A stretch of DNA of 61,424 nucleotides from an uncultured Lactobacillus sp. (GCA_937916845.1 CALFSK010000054.1:1-61424); one strand, 5' to 3'; counted from the first letter of the stretch, positions 8,568-17,920 are shown. The notes: generated by a model from the sequence alone, not told the origin. Program-made: numbers and translations.

Positions 8568-10231
8568 TGACTGACCAAGCTGAGGATCAAGTGATGCCGA
8601 AGCAACGAAAACGTTGGTCGTTAAAATGGAAATGGGCGCTCGGGACCGCAATTGGGACCGCGCTCATTTTTATTTGTTTTTCAATGCTGGTCTATAAGAG
8701 TTTCACGAACCTCTTATTGCGCCAGGAACAACGTGACGTTGTAAGTGCCATCACGACGGTACAACAGTCTCTGCGGACGGAGCCCAAGGGACTGACCATT
8801 CACTCGGTTGCCGCTAAGTTACAACCAGAAGCCAGTGTTGAGCCAGCTTCTGGAATGTATGAGCGGAAACGGGGCGCCATTCAAGGAAAAATCTTTTCGG
8901 ATTCGGAATTAACGGCCCTATCACGGACCAACCTTGCCGTCACGGTCTATGATCCGCACGGGACGACGCTATACATTTCACGCAAAGATTCCCACGAATT
9001 TCAGAAAAGTACGGCCCGTCAAGTCAGCATGGTCGGACGTGGGCACGCGGCTCAGTTAGTGGGGCGGGCACCGATTCGCGCAACGGCCACGCATAAACTG
9101 ATTGGTTATGCGCAAGTAACGGATAGTTTGTCAGATTATCACAATACGACGTATAACTTGGTTTGGATTTTTGTCGTCATGACGATGATTGCCATCTTTG
9201 GCGCGACGCTACTAGGTTACTTCTTAGCGGCCTTCTTACTGCGACCAATGCGTCAAATCAAAGAGACCATTAACGCCGTCAACGCTGACCCCCAAACGGA
9301 TTCACGGGTACCTGATTTACGCCGGAACGACGAACTCTCTGATTTAGCCGTTTTGTTCAACGACATGTTGGACCAAATGCAACGCTATATCACGCAGCAG
9401 CAACAATTCGTGGAAGACGTTTCCCACGAACTGCGGACGCCGGTCGCCATTATTCAAGGTCACATGGAATTATTGAACCGGTGGGGTAAGGATGATCCGC
9501 AAGTCTTGTCCGAATCGCTGGCAGCGAGTTTGTCTGAAACTAAGCGGATGCAGAGCTTAGTTCAAGAAATGTTGGACCTGTCCCGGGCTGAACAGTTGGA
9601 AATCAACTTTAGCCACGAGACGACTGACGTGCAAAAACTCGTCACTCAAGCGTTTAACGACTTTAAGATGATTCACCCAGACTTCCGGTTTACGTTTGAT
9701 GACGACGTTAAGAAGCCCGTTTACGCGCAGATTTATCGCAACCACTTGGAACAGCTACTGATTATCTTGCTAGATAACGCCGTTAAGTATTCGACGAAGC
9801 GCAAGGAGATCCATTTGTCCCTTTCGACGGATATTCGTTACATCGAAGTCGCGGTACAAGACTTTGGTGAAGGAATCTCCAAAGATAATCTGGACCGCGT
9901 TTTCAACCGTTTCTACCGGGTCGATAAGGCGCGTAGCCGCGATAAGGGTGGTAACGGACTAGGGTTGTCGATCGCCCAACGGTTAGTTGAAGGGTACCAC
10001 GGTAAAATCAGTGTGGAATCGGTCGTTGGCCAAGGGTCGATTTTCCGCTTCCACTTACCGATTTTGCGTGACCCTGAACTCTTAGCAGAAGCCCAAGCTG
10101 AAACGGATAAAGTTGAAAAAATCGCCAAGACTGAGTTACCGGCGGGAATCAAGCCGGCGATTTACAGTAAAGATGAGCCCCCGTTAGATGATCATGAACA
10201 CGATGATGGGGATACGAAGTCATCTAAATAA
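8567..10231 (+). CDS. Sensor histidine kinase, ArlS-like
   Basis: This 554-residue membrane kinase pairs with the preceding regulator. Order: cytoplasmic start, helix 1 (about 24-46), extracellular sensor, helix 2 (about 197-225), HAMP, HisKA with phospho-acceptor His287 in VSHELRTP, and HATPase_c with N box LLDNAVKYS, G1 DFGEGI, F box RFYR and G2 GGNGLGLSI. The C-terminus has an acidic and polar tail beyond the ATPase domain. The start codon shares its A with the regulator's TAA. The stimulus is unknown; ArlS-type kinases usually respond to envelope or metal status. Confidence 0.93.
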   Translation: MTDQAEDQVMPKQRKRWSLKWKWALGTAIGTALIFICFSMLVYKSFTNLLLRQEQRDVVSAITTVQQSLRTEPKGLTIHSVAAKLQPEASVEPASGMYERKRGAIQGKIFSDSELTALSRTNLAVTVYDPHGTTLYISRKDSHEFQKSTARQVSMVGRGHAAQLVGRAPIRATATHKLIGYAQVTDSLSDYHNTTYNLVWIFVVMTMIAIFGATLLGYFLAAFLLRPMRQIKETINAVNADPQTDSRVPDLRRNDELSDLAVLFNDMLDQMQRYITQQQQFVEDVSHELRTPVAIIQGHMELLNRWGKDDPQVLSESLAASLSETKRMQSLVQEMLDLSRAEQLEINFSHETTDVQKLVTQAFNDFKMIHPDFRFTFDDDVKKPVYAQIYRNHLEQLLIILLDNAVKYSTKRKEIHLSLSTDIRYIEVAVQDFGEGISKDNLDRVFNRFYRVDKARSRDKGGNGLGLSIAQRLVEGYHGKISVESVVGQGSIFRFHLPILRDPELLAEAQAETDKVEKIAKTELPAGIKPAIYSKDEPPLDDHEHDDGDTKSSK

Positions 10232-10242
10232 ACATTTCAGCG

Positions 10243-10294
10243 AAAAGCTGTCGGAAATTCTTATTGATTGAGAATTTTCCGGCAGCTTTTTTTA
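10243..10294 (+). terminator. Rho-independent terminator of the two-component operon
   Basis: The long stem AAAAGCTGTCGGAAA-TTC with GAA-TTTTCCGGCAGCTTTT is followed by T residues. Confidence 0.85.
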
Positions 10295-10445
10295 TCATGA
10301 ACACAAGTTCAATGTTATTAAATTAATTATGTATGTTTATGTTAGAATTAATTAAGGCGTTATCGTAATCGCGGGGAAACGACTATGACTAGTAAATAAC
10401 GTTGTATTTAATTTTTAAGAAACAATTTTATGAGGAGTGTCGGGC

Positions 10446-12404
10446 ATGAATTTGAAGCAACACGTCGCGTTAGGTATGGCGTTATTAGGGAGTGCGGCGT
10501 TGATTGGGACGAGTACACAACCAAACAACGTTGTCGCAAGCAAACGTCGGGGAAAAAAGGTTACCAAGGTTAGCAAGACTTATCGGACAAAGGCCACCAA
10601 GGTGAGTCATAAGTCGTATTATTCGCTAAGTAAAACCGGAAAAACTTACAAATTGAGTGGTTCACTCAAAAAGCCGGCCTTAAAGGCTAACCACACGTTA
10701 AAGCAATATGTAAAAACGACGTGGACTCGCTCCAAACAGATGGTTGTCACTAAAAAGGGTAAAAAAGTTCGTTACTATTACGTGACCAACGCCAAGGACC
10801 ACGCCACTGGTTGGGTCAAGGCGAGTGCGTTAAAGGCCGGGAAGAACGGTCAAGCAACGACGCCTAAGAAAGTGGCGACCAAAGCTTACTATAAGAACGC
10901 TAAAGCAGGAAAGATTTACCAATTAAAGGGTAAGAATCGTTATGTGACCCTGAAGAGCGCTCGGAAGTTAGCGGCTAATAAAAAATACACCAGAACGCAA
11001 AAGCGTTACGTTTACAAACACGGTAAAAAGATGACGTATTACTACGTCAAGCAAGGCAAGACGACGGGCTGGGTCTGGAGTGGTGATTTAACGACTAAGG
11101 CACCTGCCAAAGCCAAAACTAAAGCTAAGGCTAAAAAAGCTAAGGCAAAATCCAAATCGAAATCAAAGGCCAAAGCTAAAACAAAGTCAAAAGCTAAAGC
11201 AAAGACCAAGGCCAAGTCTAAGGCTAAAGCAAAGACCAAAGCCAAAGCCAAAGCAAAAGCCAAGTCTAAGGCCAAAGCCAAAAGTAAACGTGGTTTGACG
11301 ACGCGGGGCGCAACGGCCAATGGGATGACAACGTACCATACAACTGGCGACGTCATTGCACCATACTTGTCGAAAAATTTCTCAACGGTGAAAGTTCCTA
11401 ACGCCTACTTTGTTAAGAACTACGCTTACCAATATTCGGCAACTTACCACGCAGACCAAACGTTACAACCTAAGAGCGAAACGTTGGGGGTTGTGCGGCA
11501 CATGGGTGCTAACAGTAACTATGATTTACGTTCAACCATGTACTTGCCATTAGATAGCGCCAATGAAAAGGGACGCAACTCTAACCCGCAAAGTGCCACT
11601 TTTTCTAAAGACGACCGTTACTTGTACGTCATGTACGTTGATAAAAGCGGGACGGACGCCGATACGCAAAAGGGCTGGGTCATTCGTTATGACTGGCAAA
11701 AGCTGACGGCGTTAGGCACGCGGAAGAACGGCCAAATGGAATTGATCCGTCAAGCTGCCGTTGATCAGTATCATGATCGGGTAACGAGTCAAGACCGTGC
11801 CATTTTAAATTGTATTAAAGTCGGCCCAACGTTTAATTCGGGTCACGCGCAGTCATTGACGTTGAACCCGAAGACTAACGAATTATGGTTCATTAAAGAT
11901 CATAAATCAGGTGTCAAAGCGACGGTTGAACGATTAAACGCCAGCACTTTGAAGCCAGACGCTGCGGTCAACTTTACGTTGAAGTCCACGTTAAGCATGG
12001 GTGGCGTTTTAGCCTTTGATGACGCTGGGAATGCTTACTTCTGGACCCATACGGTTGCCGCTTGGCCAACAGCACCGGTTAACTCTGCTAAGATCTATAA
12101 GGGCCAAATCAGTACGAAACGGGTTCGATTCAGCCTGGTTATGCAAGGTTTGAGCAAGGGCCCTGGTGAAATCGTCCAGTCCATGGGTTACAACCAAGCC
12201 AATAAGCGGTTGTACCTCGTGTCTAACGGGAGTATCTTCTCCGTACCGACAAGCAAGTTGGGTCATTTGAAGTCGAGTGACGTTAGTGCCACAAACTTCA
12301 CTGGTAAACGGGAATTTGAAGGGGTTGCCTTCATGCACCGCAGCAATTCAGGCTACGTCTTGTTAAACCGGGGACCAGCGCTTTTCCAAATGAATAACAA
12401 ATAA
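10446..12404 (+). CDS. Large secreted surface protein with SH3-like repeats and a Lys/Ala linker
   Basis: This 652-residue protein starts at the ATG with GAGGAG eight bases upstream, rather than a GTG at 10437. After a signal peptide (cleavage near residue 30) come two about 80-residue repeats, each with a KTGKxYxL or KAGKIYQL opening, a TRxQK or TRSK stretch, KGKKxxYYYV and a final GWV (GWVKAS, GWVWSG), like bacterial SH3/GW wall-binding modules. Then follows a 62-residue linker of almost only Lys, Ala, Ser and Thr, and a C-terminal domain of about 370 residues (VVRHMGANSNYDL, MYLPLD, YDWQKL, EFEGVAF) that may be a beta-propeller. The enzymatic role is unknown. It is a tandem paralog of the next gene. 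Confidence 0.85.
   Translation: MNLKQHVALGMALLGSAALIGTSTQPNNVVASKRRGKKVTKVSKTYRTKATKVSHKSYYSLSKTGKTYKLSGSLKKPALKANHTLKQYVKTTWTRSKQMVVTKKGKKVRYYYVTNAKDHATGWVKASALKAGKNGQATTPKKVATKAYYKNAKAGKIYQLKGKNRYVTLKSARKLAANKKYTRTQKRYVYKHGKKMTYYYVKQGKTTGWVWSGDLTTKAPAKAKTKAKAKKAKAKSKSKSKAKAKTKSKAKAKTKAKSKAKAKTKAKAKAKAKSKAKAKSKRGLTTRGATANGMTTYHTTGDVIAPYLSKNFSTVKVPNAYFVKNYAYQYSATYHADQTLQPKSETLGVVRHMGANSNYDLRSTMYLPLDSANEKGRNSNPQSATFSKDDRYLYVMYVDKSGTDADTQKGWVIRYDWQKLTALGTRKNGQMELIRQAAVDQYHDRVTSQDRAILNCIKVGPTFNSGHAQSLTLNPKTNELWFIKDHKSGVKATVERLNASTLKPDAAVNFTLKSTLSMGGVLAFDDAGNAYFWTHTVAAWPTAPVNSAKIYKGQISTKRVRFSLVMQGLSKGPGEIVQSMGYNQANKRLYLVSNGSIFSVPTSKLGHLKSSDVSATNFTGKREFEGVAFMHRSNSGYVLLNRGPALFQMNNK
11106..11291 (+). 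repeat. Low-complexity Lys/Ala coding repeat
   Basis: About 62 codons alternate GCN/ACN/TCN with AAR, so the DNA is a near-6-bp repeat. The paralog at 12490 has only about eight ordinary residues (VVPEPTVS) in its place. Copy number could change by slippage without shifting frame. The minus-strand open frame here is a composition artefact. Confidence 0.85.
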
Positions 12405-12422
12405 ACTTTTATCATGGTTGCT

Positions 12423-12453
12423 AAAAACACTGATTTTAGGATTAGTGTTTTTT
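12423..12453 (+). terminator. Terminator between the tandem surface-protein genes
   Basis: The stem AAACACTGA with TTAGTGTTT is followed by TTTT, 20 bp after the first gene and 37 bp before the second. The second gene may be read partly by read-through. Confidence 0.7.
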
Positions 12454-12489
12454 GTTTCTAAGTATTAATTTTTGTAGGGAGTGTCAGGG

Positions 12490-14277
12490 ATGAATTTCAA
12501 ACAACACGTCTTTTTAGGCGTCACGTTGTTAAGTAGTGTCGCGGTGATTGGTGCCAGTGTGCAATCAACGACCGCAGCTGCAAGCAAACGACGGGGAAAA
12601 AAGGTTAGCAAGACTTATCGGACTAAGGCGACTAAGGTGAGCCATAAGGCGTATTATTCGCTAAGTAAAACCGGCAAGACGTACAAGTTAAGCGGAACAC
12701 TTAAAAAGCCGATTTTAAAGTCCAACCACGCGTTAAAAAATTATACGAAGACGACGTGGACGCGTTCTAAGCAGATGTTCGTGACTAAAAAGGGCAAAAA
12801 GACGCGCTACTACTACGTTAAAGCTGCCAAGAATAAAGCGGCTGGGTGGGTCAAAGCAAGTCAATTAAAAGCCGGCAAAAATGGTCAGGCAACCACCGCC
12901 AAGAAAACGGCCGCTAAAGCTTATTATAAGAACGCCAAGTCAGGTAAGGTTTATCAGTTAACGGGTAAGAATAGCTACGTGGCCTTTAAGCAGGGTGTCA
13001 AGCTGGTTGCTGACCAAAAGTACACAAGAACGCAAAAGCGGACGGTTTATAAGAAGAATAAAAAGACCACGTATTACTACGTCAAAGCTGGGCAAACGAA
13101 GGGCTGGGTCTGGAATGGTTATTTGACGACCAAAGCGCCCGTTGTCCCCGAGCCAACAGTAAGTGGTTTAACGACCCTTGGTGAAACGGTTGACGGCATC
13201 ACGTCTTACAACGTTGCCGGCAATACGATCGATCCGTATAAATCGGAAGACTTTTCGACGGTTGACGTTCCGAGTGACTACGCCTTGGCGCGTTATAAGT
13301 ATCAATATTCGCCAACGTACAAGGCCAAAAAGACCCTTCAAACTAAAAGTGAAACGTTAAGCGTTGTTCGCCATACTGGTGCGGATAGCGATTACGCTTT
13401 GAAGTCGACGATGTATTTGCCTTTGGACGGTCAGTCAACGAAGGGGATTAATTCCAACCCTCAAAGTGCGACGTTCTCTAAAGATGACCATTACTTATAC
13501 GTGATGTACGTGGATAAGAGTGGTAAGGGGGATGACGCTCAGATGGGGTGGGTCATCCGCTATGACTGGCAAAAGTTGACGGCGTTAGGCACGCGAAAAA
13601 ACGGGCAGATGCAGTTGATCCGCAAGGCCGCCGTTAACCAGTATCACAATAAGGCGACGAGCAAGGATAAAGCCATTTTGAAGTGCATCAAAGTTGGGCC
13701 AACCTTTAACACTGGTCACGCGCAGTCGTTAGCATTGAATCCGCGGACAAACGAGTTATGGTTTGTTAAGAAGCACCAAGCGGACGACCAGTCGACGGTT
13801 GAACGGTTAAATCCAGAGACATTGAAACCAGATGCCGCGGTTAACTTTACGTTGAAATCGGGGATGCACATGGGCAGCGTCTTAGCGTTTGATAATGATG
13901 GGAACGCCTATTATTGGACCCATACGCTTTCGGCCTGGCCAACGGCACCGCTAAACTCGGCTAAAATTTACAAAGGGCAGATCAGTACTGACCGGGTTCA
14001 TTTTAACTTAGTCATGCAAGGACTCAGCAGGGTACCAGGGGAAGTTGTCCAGTCGATGAGTTACAATGGCGCTAATAACCGGTTGTACCTTGTATCTAAC
14101 GGCAGTATCTTCTCTGTTCCGGTAGACAAACTCGGGCAATTAGATGCCAGTGACGTTAGTGCCACGAACTTCACGGGTGACCGTGAGTTTGAAGGCATGA
14201 TGTTCATGCACCAAAGCAATCAAGGGTTCGTCTTGACGAATCGTGGTCCCGCCATCCTACAAATGACGGATAATTAA
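12490..14277 (+). CDS. Secreted surface protein, tandem paralog without the Lys/Ala linker
   Basis: This 595-residue protein starts with ATG after TAGGGA. It has the same design as its upstream neighbour: signal peptide, two SH3-like repeats ending GWVKAS and GWVWNG, a short linker VVPEPTVSG, and the same C-terminal domain (VVRHTGADSDYAL, MYLPLDG, VIRYDWQKLTALGTRKNGQM, YLVSNGSIFSVP, REFEGMMF). Identity to the neighbour is high throughout, so the pair is a recent duplication. Probably wall-associated; function unknown. Confidence 0.85.
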   Translation: MNFKQHVFLGVTLLSSVAVIGASVQSTTAAASKRRGKKVSKTYRTKATKVSHKAYYSLSKTGKTYKLSGTLKKPILKSNHALKNYTKTTWTRSKQMFVTKKGKKTRYYYVKAAKNKAAGWVKASQLKAGKNGQATTAKKTAAKAYYKNAKSGKVYQLTGKNSYVAFKQGVKLVADQKYTRTQKRTVYKKNKKTTYYYVKAGQTKGWVWNGYLTTKAPVVPEPTVSGLTTLGETVDGITSYNVAGNTIDPYKSEDFSTVDVPSDYALARYKYQYSPTYKAKKTLQTKSETLSVVRHTGADSDYALKSTMYLPLDGQSTKGINSNPQSATFSKDDHYLYVMYVDKSGKGDDAQMGWVIRYDWQKLTALGTRKNGQMQLIRKAAVNQYHNKATSKDKAILKCIKVGPTFNTGHAQSLALNPRTNELWFVKKHQADDQSTVERLNPETLKPDAAVNFTLKSGMHMGSVLAFDNDGNAYYWTHTLSAWPTAPLNSAKIYKGQISTDRVHFNLVMQGLSRVPGEVVQSMSYNGANNRLYLVSNGSIFSVPVDKLGQLDASDVSATNFTGDREFEGMMFMHQSNQGFVLTNRGPAILQMTDN

Positions 14278-14300
14278 GTAAAGTATTTGGGATGAAATTT

Positions 14301-14345
14301 AAATAACCGTTCAGAAATAGTCAATATTTCTGAACGGTTATTTTG
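14301..14345 (+). terminator. Rho-independent terminator
   Basis: A 16-bp stem AATAACCGTTCAGAAA with TTTCTGAACGGTTATT, with T residues after it. Confidence 0.87.
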
Positions 14346-14452
14346 CTCAAAATAGGTATCAAAAGGGCTCACTATTCACTTGAGCCGGTTTTCACAAACA
14401 CTAATCTTTGTTATAGTGGAAGTGTAGCAAATTAATTCGGGGGGCGAAACTG

Positions 14453-15418
14453 TTGACAAACGAAACGGCTTATCGGCCGATGACATTCAAGATTTTCTTG
14501 CAATTCATTCGGTTGAACGCAAAAGCAGCTAGTGTGGTACCTTACTTCATTGGTATTTTGTTTTCAATCTATTATTTCCACGCGTTTAATTGGGTAAATT
14601 CATTAATTTATTTAATTGCGCAAGTCGCAATTGCGTTATTTGTAACGGGTTTCAATAACGTGCAGGACTACTATTTAGCCAAGGATATTCATTACCGCGA
14701 TACTTATAACATCGTTGGTCGTGAACATTTATCACCACGGCGATCAATGAACATGATGTTAGCCATGTTAGCAACAGCAATTATTTTAGGTATCGTGTTG
14801 GTCTTTAAGACGAACCTGTTGTTACTCTTTATGGGGGCGGCTGCAATTGGTGTGGCGGTTTTCTATACGTACGGCCCAGTGCCATTTTCACGGTTCCCAT
14901 TGGGTGAATTATTGTCTGGTTGTGTTGAAGGTTTTGGGGTGTTTTTCCTGAGCGTTTACATGAACGTTGCAACACCCGTGTTAGCGGGCTTCACCTTTGA
15001 CTGGCCAAGCTTTGCGGTCGTTGGAAACTTACAAAATATTTTGGTGATGATCCTAGTTGGACTACCAGGAATTTTCCTAGTTGCGAACATTATGCTTGCC
15101 GACAATATTTCTGATTTACAACAAGATATCCGCAATGAACGGTACACGGTACCTTACTACATCGGGACTAAGCGGTCATTACAAGTTTACGATACGCTGG
15201 CATTACTCGGTTACATCCCCGTTATCATTAGCGTTATCTTACAAATCTTGCCAATTTATCAACTCTTAGTCTTACTAGTTTTGCCTAAGATTTTGAAAAA
15301 TATTCGGGCATTCAACGCGGAACAAGTTAAGGAAACGACCTTTAACACCGCACCACAAAACTTGATGATGTTTCAAGGAATGCAATTAGTAGGATTGATT
15401 TTAGGAATTATCTTTTAA
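14453..15418 (+). CDS. menA: UbiA-family prenyltransferase, MenA (1,4-dihydroxy-2-naphthoate prenyltransferase)
   Basis: This 321-residue integral membrane enzyme attaches a polyprenyl chain to dihydroxynaphthoate (menaquinone pathway). Both Asp-rich prenyl-diphosphate/Mg sites are visible: NNVQDYYLAKD near residue 68-78 (first Asp replaced by Asn) and DNISDLQQDIRNERYT near 218. About eight or nine membrane helices. The start is TTG, with GGGGGG eight bases upstream. No other menaquinone gene is nearby, as in lactobacilli that use precursors supplied from outside (inference). Confidence 0.88.
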   Translation: MTNETAYRPMTFKIFLQFIRLNAKAASVVPYFIGILFSIYYFHAFNWVNSLIYLIAQVAIALFVTGFNNVQDYYLAKDIHYRDTYNIVGREHLSPRRSMNMMLAMLATAIILGIVLVFKTNLLLLFMGAAAIGVAVFYTYGPVPFSRFPLGELLSGCVEGFGVFFLSVYMNVATPVLAGFTFDWPSFAVVGNLQNILVMILVGLPGIFLVANIMLADNISDLQQDIRNERYTVPYYIGTKRSLQVYDTLALLGYIPVIISVILQILPIYQLLVLLVLPKILKNIRAFNAEQVKETTFNTAPQNLMMFQGMQLVGLILGIIF

Positions 15419-15430
15419 TTAAAATCGTCA

Positions 15431-15478
15431 TTAAGACGGCCAGGCGCTTCTCATTGAAGTGGACTGGCCGTCTTTTTT
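15431..15478 (+). terminator. Rho-independent terminator of menA
   Basis: The stem AAGACGGCCAG-GC with CTGGCCGTCTT is followed by a T run. Confidence 0.82.
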
Positions 15479-15494
15479 GTTGTTGTATCAATAG

Positions 15495-15590
15495 CTAGTC
15501 CGGTTGTCGCTGATAACATGCGGTCGTGGGACCGGTCCAAGCCTGGGAAACGTCTTGCACCGATCCCGGAATGATTTTTATTGCCGGCTA
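15495..15590 (+). repeat. Truncated family A element, copy A3
   Basis: The 5' half of family A is present (CTAGTCCGG, CATGCGGTCGTGGGACCGG, AAGCCTGGGAAACG) but the sequence breaks off near the middle hairpin, so the outer stem has no partner. It lies about 100 bp before a complete B element. Confidence 0.75.
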
Positions 15591-15687
15591 AAATAATTTT
15601 AAAAAGTTTTCTTTAACGAGTCTTACTGAGCACTTTTCGGGTAAGATAGAAGTAATTACTAGAGATTGAAGAGTAAAAATTTATGTT

Positions 15688-15849
15688 TAGCGAAGTCGGC
15701 AGAGCTGGTGTGCTGTGTCGGCAATATCAGACGGCGGTTCTTAGCCGACTGATATTGCGGGGCAATTCAAAGACGGGGGCTTTCGGCTTTGAATTGAGGT
15801 TGCAGACCGTCCCCCAAAGCACACCAACTCTGACCGACGGAGCGGCTAA
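15688..15849 (+). repeat. Structured intergenic element family B, copy B3
   Basis: The outer stem 15695-15714 pairs with 15818-15838 with small bulges. The first hairpin is GCAATATCAG 15721-15730 with CTGATATTGC 15749-15758, the second CAATTCAAAG with CTTTGAATTG. It ends ACCGACGGAGCGGCTAA. It lies just upstream of nth and would be in the nth leader if transcription starts further up. Confidence 0.82.
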
Positions 15850-15923
15850 TTTAGAAATAACTACATTTTTAAGTGTTTCAATTTTTAGGTAATGACTGAA
15901 GCTTGAAAGAAGTGAAGTAACGT

Positions 15924-16574
15924 ATGTTGGAGGATGAACAGATTGTATGGGCCATTCATCAAATGGAAAAAGAGATGGGGCCGGTGGGGCCTTCCCTGGA
16001 TTCACGGACCCCGTTTCAGTACTTGGTATCGGTGATTTTAAGCGCGCAGGCCACGGACGTTTCGGTCAATAAAGTGACCCCGGTGTTATTTGGCAAGTAT
16101 CCGGAACCTAAGGATTTGATGGTGGCGGACGTCACCGATGTTGAGCAAATCATTAAAAGTGTTGGCTTGTTCCGGAATAAAGCTAAAAACATTATCAAAA
16201 CGGCCCGAATCGTCCACGAAGACCTGCATGACGTGGTGCCAACGGATCGCAAGGGCATTATGGCCTTACCGGGCGCTGGTCGGAAAACGGCTAACGTGGT
16301 TTTAAGTGATGTCTTTGATCAGAATACGTTTGCGGTGGATACCCACGTTTCGGCAATTTCCAAACGGTTACACTTTGTCGACCAGGCCGCGTCACCACTA
16401 CAAGTTGAACAAAAAATCGTTGGGGTGCTGGATCCTAAAGAATTGCACCGAGCCCACCATACGATGATTGAATTTGGACGCAAGTACTCCATGAAACTCA
16501 CACCTGACCGGGAAGTTTGTCAGTTGATTATTGACTGTGACAAATTAAACGAGGAAAACGAGTCTGGATTGTAA
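15924..16574 (+). CDS. nth: Endonuclease III (Nth), Fe-S cluster probably lost
   Basis: This 216-residue DNA glycosylase/AP lyase removes oxidised pyrimidines in base excision repair. The helix-hairpin-helix LPGAGRKTAN carries catalytic Lys121, and the catalytic Asp139 is in AVDTHVSAISKRL. The C-terminal 4Fe-4S site normally reads C-x6-C-x2-C-x5-C. Here only the last two remain (Cys199, Cys205), and the first two positions are Ser189 and Arg196. Cluster binding is therefore unlikely although the catalytic core is intact. Confidence 0.92.
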   Translation: MLEDEQIVWAIHQMEKEMGPVGPSLDSRTPFQYLVSVILSAQATDVSVNKVTPVLFGKYPEPKDLMVADVTDVEQIIKSVGLFRNKAKNIIKTARIVHEDLHDVVPTDRKGIMALPGAGRKTANVVLSDVFDQNTFAVDTHVSAISKRLHFVDQAASPLQVEQKIVGVLDPKELHRAHHTMIEFGRKYSMKLTPDREVCQLIIDCDKLNEENESGL

Positions 16575-16589
16575 ATTAATAAGTGTACA

Positions 16590-16632
16590 GAAAAACGGCC
16601 TCCCGATGAAATAATCGAGATGCCGTTTTGTT
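16590..16632. terminator. Shared terminator between nth and yidC
   Basis: AAAACGGC and TCTCGAT-like arms pair around a short loop (AAAACGGC with GCCGTTTT), with A and T runs on both sides. The genes converge here. Confidence 0.75.
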
Positions 16633-16648
16633 TGTCTTAAAGAGTTAA

Positions 16649-17584
16649 CTAGTTGCGGTGATGGCGTTGCTGTTTACCAGCATTACGACCTTTGCCAGGC
16701 GCTTGGTTACGTGGCTTAGGATTAACGTCACTTTCAGTTGCGTTAACTGGCTTAGCTTGTGCAACTGACGCTGGGGTTGGGGTCTTGATGGGGTGCTTCT
16801 TCAGTTCAGCTTCAACTTCGCGCCGAATCCGTGGGCGGAAGAAGTTGATGATGAGCGTTTGTAAGCAGGCGAATAACCCACCGACGAAGAAGTACAGACC
16901 TAAACCAGCGGGTGCTGACATGGACACGAATAAGATCATGATTGGACTCATGACGAGCATCATCCGCATTTGCTTCTTTTGATCATCCGGCAAACCAATC
17001 ATTGAAAGGTAGCCTTGAGCCAAGTAAGACAGGAAGGCTAAGATGGCCAAAAGTAAACTGGATTTCCCTAAGGAGATCCCCATGAACGTGGCACTCTGCA
17101 ACTCAGGTGAGAAGCGGATGGCATAGTAGAGGGCTGAGAAGACGGGCAGTTGAATCAATAATGGTAAACAACCGATCCCACCAGTCATGCTAATACCGTT
17201 TTGCTTGTAAAGCTGCATCATTTCGTTACTGATAGCGGCTTTTTCTTCCTGCGTTGTCGCGGCTTTTTGCCGGGCTTGAATCTTTTGCATCTGTGGTTTA
17301 ACGGCAGACATTTTTTCTTGTTGGTACGTGGACTTGCGTTGCTGACTAATCATCATTGGTAAAAGTACTAATCGCACGATGACCGTCAAACCGATGATTG
17401 CCCAGCCGTAGTTATTGCCTAAGATGTGTGATAACCATTGCATAACGGCTTGACCAGGACGTGCTAGGTAGTCGTAGACAAAGCCGTATGGTTTCCCAGA
17501 CTTAGTTGTCTGTACACAGCCACTCAGAAATAACGTCAGCGTAGTTAACGTCAACGCTAATGTGAGGCCTTTTTTAGATTTCAA
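16649..17584 (-). CDS. yidC: Membrane protein insertase, YidC/OxaA family lipoprotein
   Basis: This 311-residue insertase of the cytoplasmic membrane helps fold and insert membrane proteins with or without Sec. A lipoprotein signal ends in LSGC (Cys23). The 60KD_IMP core has about five helices, with the conserved hydrophilic-groove Arg in LTVIVRLVLLPMM, a cytoplasmic coiled hairpin, and the basic tail typical of the second YidC of Firmicutes. Starts at TTG with AAAGGGGA upstream. It is downstream of acyP, 63 bp apart, and probably in one transcript. Confidence 0.94.
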   Translation of the reverse strand: MKSKKGLTLALTLTTLTLFLSGCVQTTKSGKPYGFVYDYLARPGQAVMQWLSHILGNNYGWAIIGLTVIVRLVLLPMMISQQRKSTYQQEKMSAVKPQMQKIQARQKAATTQEEKAAISNEMMQLYKQNGISMTGGIGCLPLLIQLPVFSALYYAIRFSPELQSATFMGISLGKSSLLLAILAFLSYLAQGYLSMIGLPDDQKKQMRMMLVMSPIMILFVSMSAPAGLGLYFFVGGLFACLQTLIINFFRPRIRREVEAELKKHPIKTPTPASVAQAKPVNATESDVNPKPRNQAPGKGRNAGKQQRHHRN

Positions 17585-17647
17585 TAGATCATAATCCCCT
17601 TTATTAAAGATATATAAACTTGATGATACTAAACCTGAACGGGGATT

Positions 17648-17920
17648 TCAATTAGTTATCCGAAAATTGTGGTAGTTTTGTGGTTCAACATCGTTAACAA
17701 TGAGCTTGTTAACCTTACCAAAATCGGTCGGCGATTGTTTGATCACGTCAATAAAGACTTGAACCCGTTGATCTTCGCCTTCCGCTTCAATGAATACGGA
17801 GCCATCCATTAAATTTCGAACAATTCCGTTGACACCACACTTATCCGCGGCGACCTTTGTGGCCCAGCGAAAGCCAACCCCTTGAACGCGGCCGCTGGCT
17901 TGCAGAGTTACTGCGCGCAT
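17648..17920 (-). CDS. acyP: Acylphosphatase
   Basis: This 90-residue enzyme hydrolyses acyl phosphates. The signature GRVQGVGFR holds the phosphate-binding loop and the catalytic Arg. The catalytic Asn is in GIVRNLMDGSV. ATG with AAAGGAAGTGA upstream. It stands divergent from the rRNA methylase gene and before yidC, a common arrangement in Bacilli. Confidence 0.95.
   Translation of the reverse strand: MRAVTLQASGRVQGVGFRWATKVAADKCGVNGIVRNLMDGSVFIEAEGEDQRVQVFIDVIKQSPTDFGKVNKLIVNDVEPQNYHNFRITN

Noticed and set aside
11042..11356. Minus-strand open frame of 104 codons rich in Leu, Ala, Val and Phe
   Set aside because: It is the reverse of the Lys/Ala linker; AAR and GCN codons read backwards give Leu, Phe and Ala without stops. 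No ribosome binding site.
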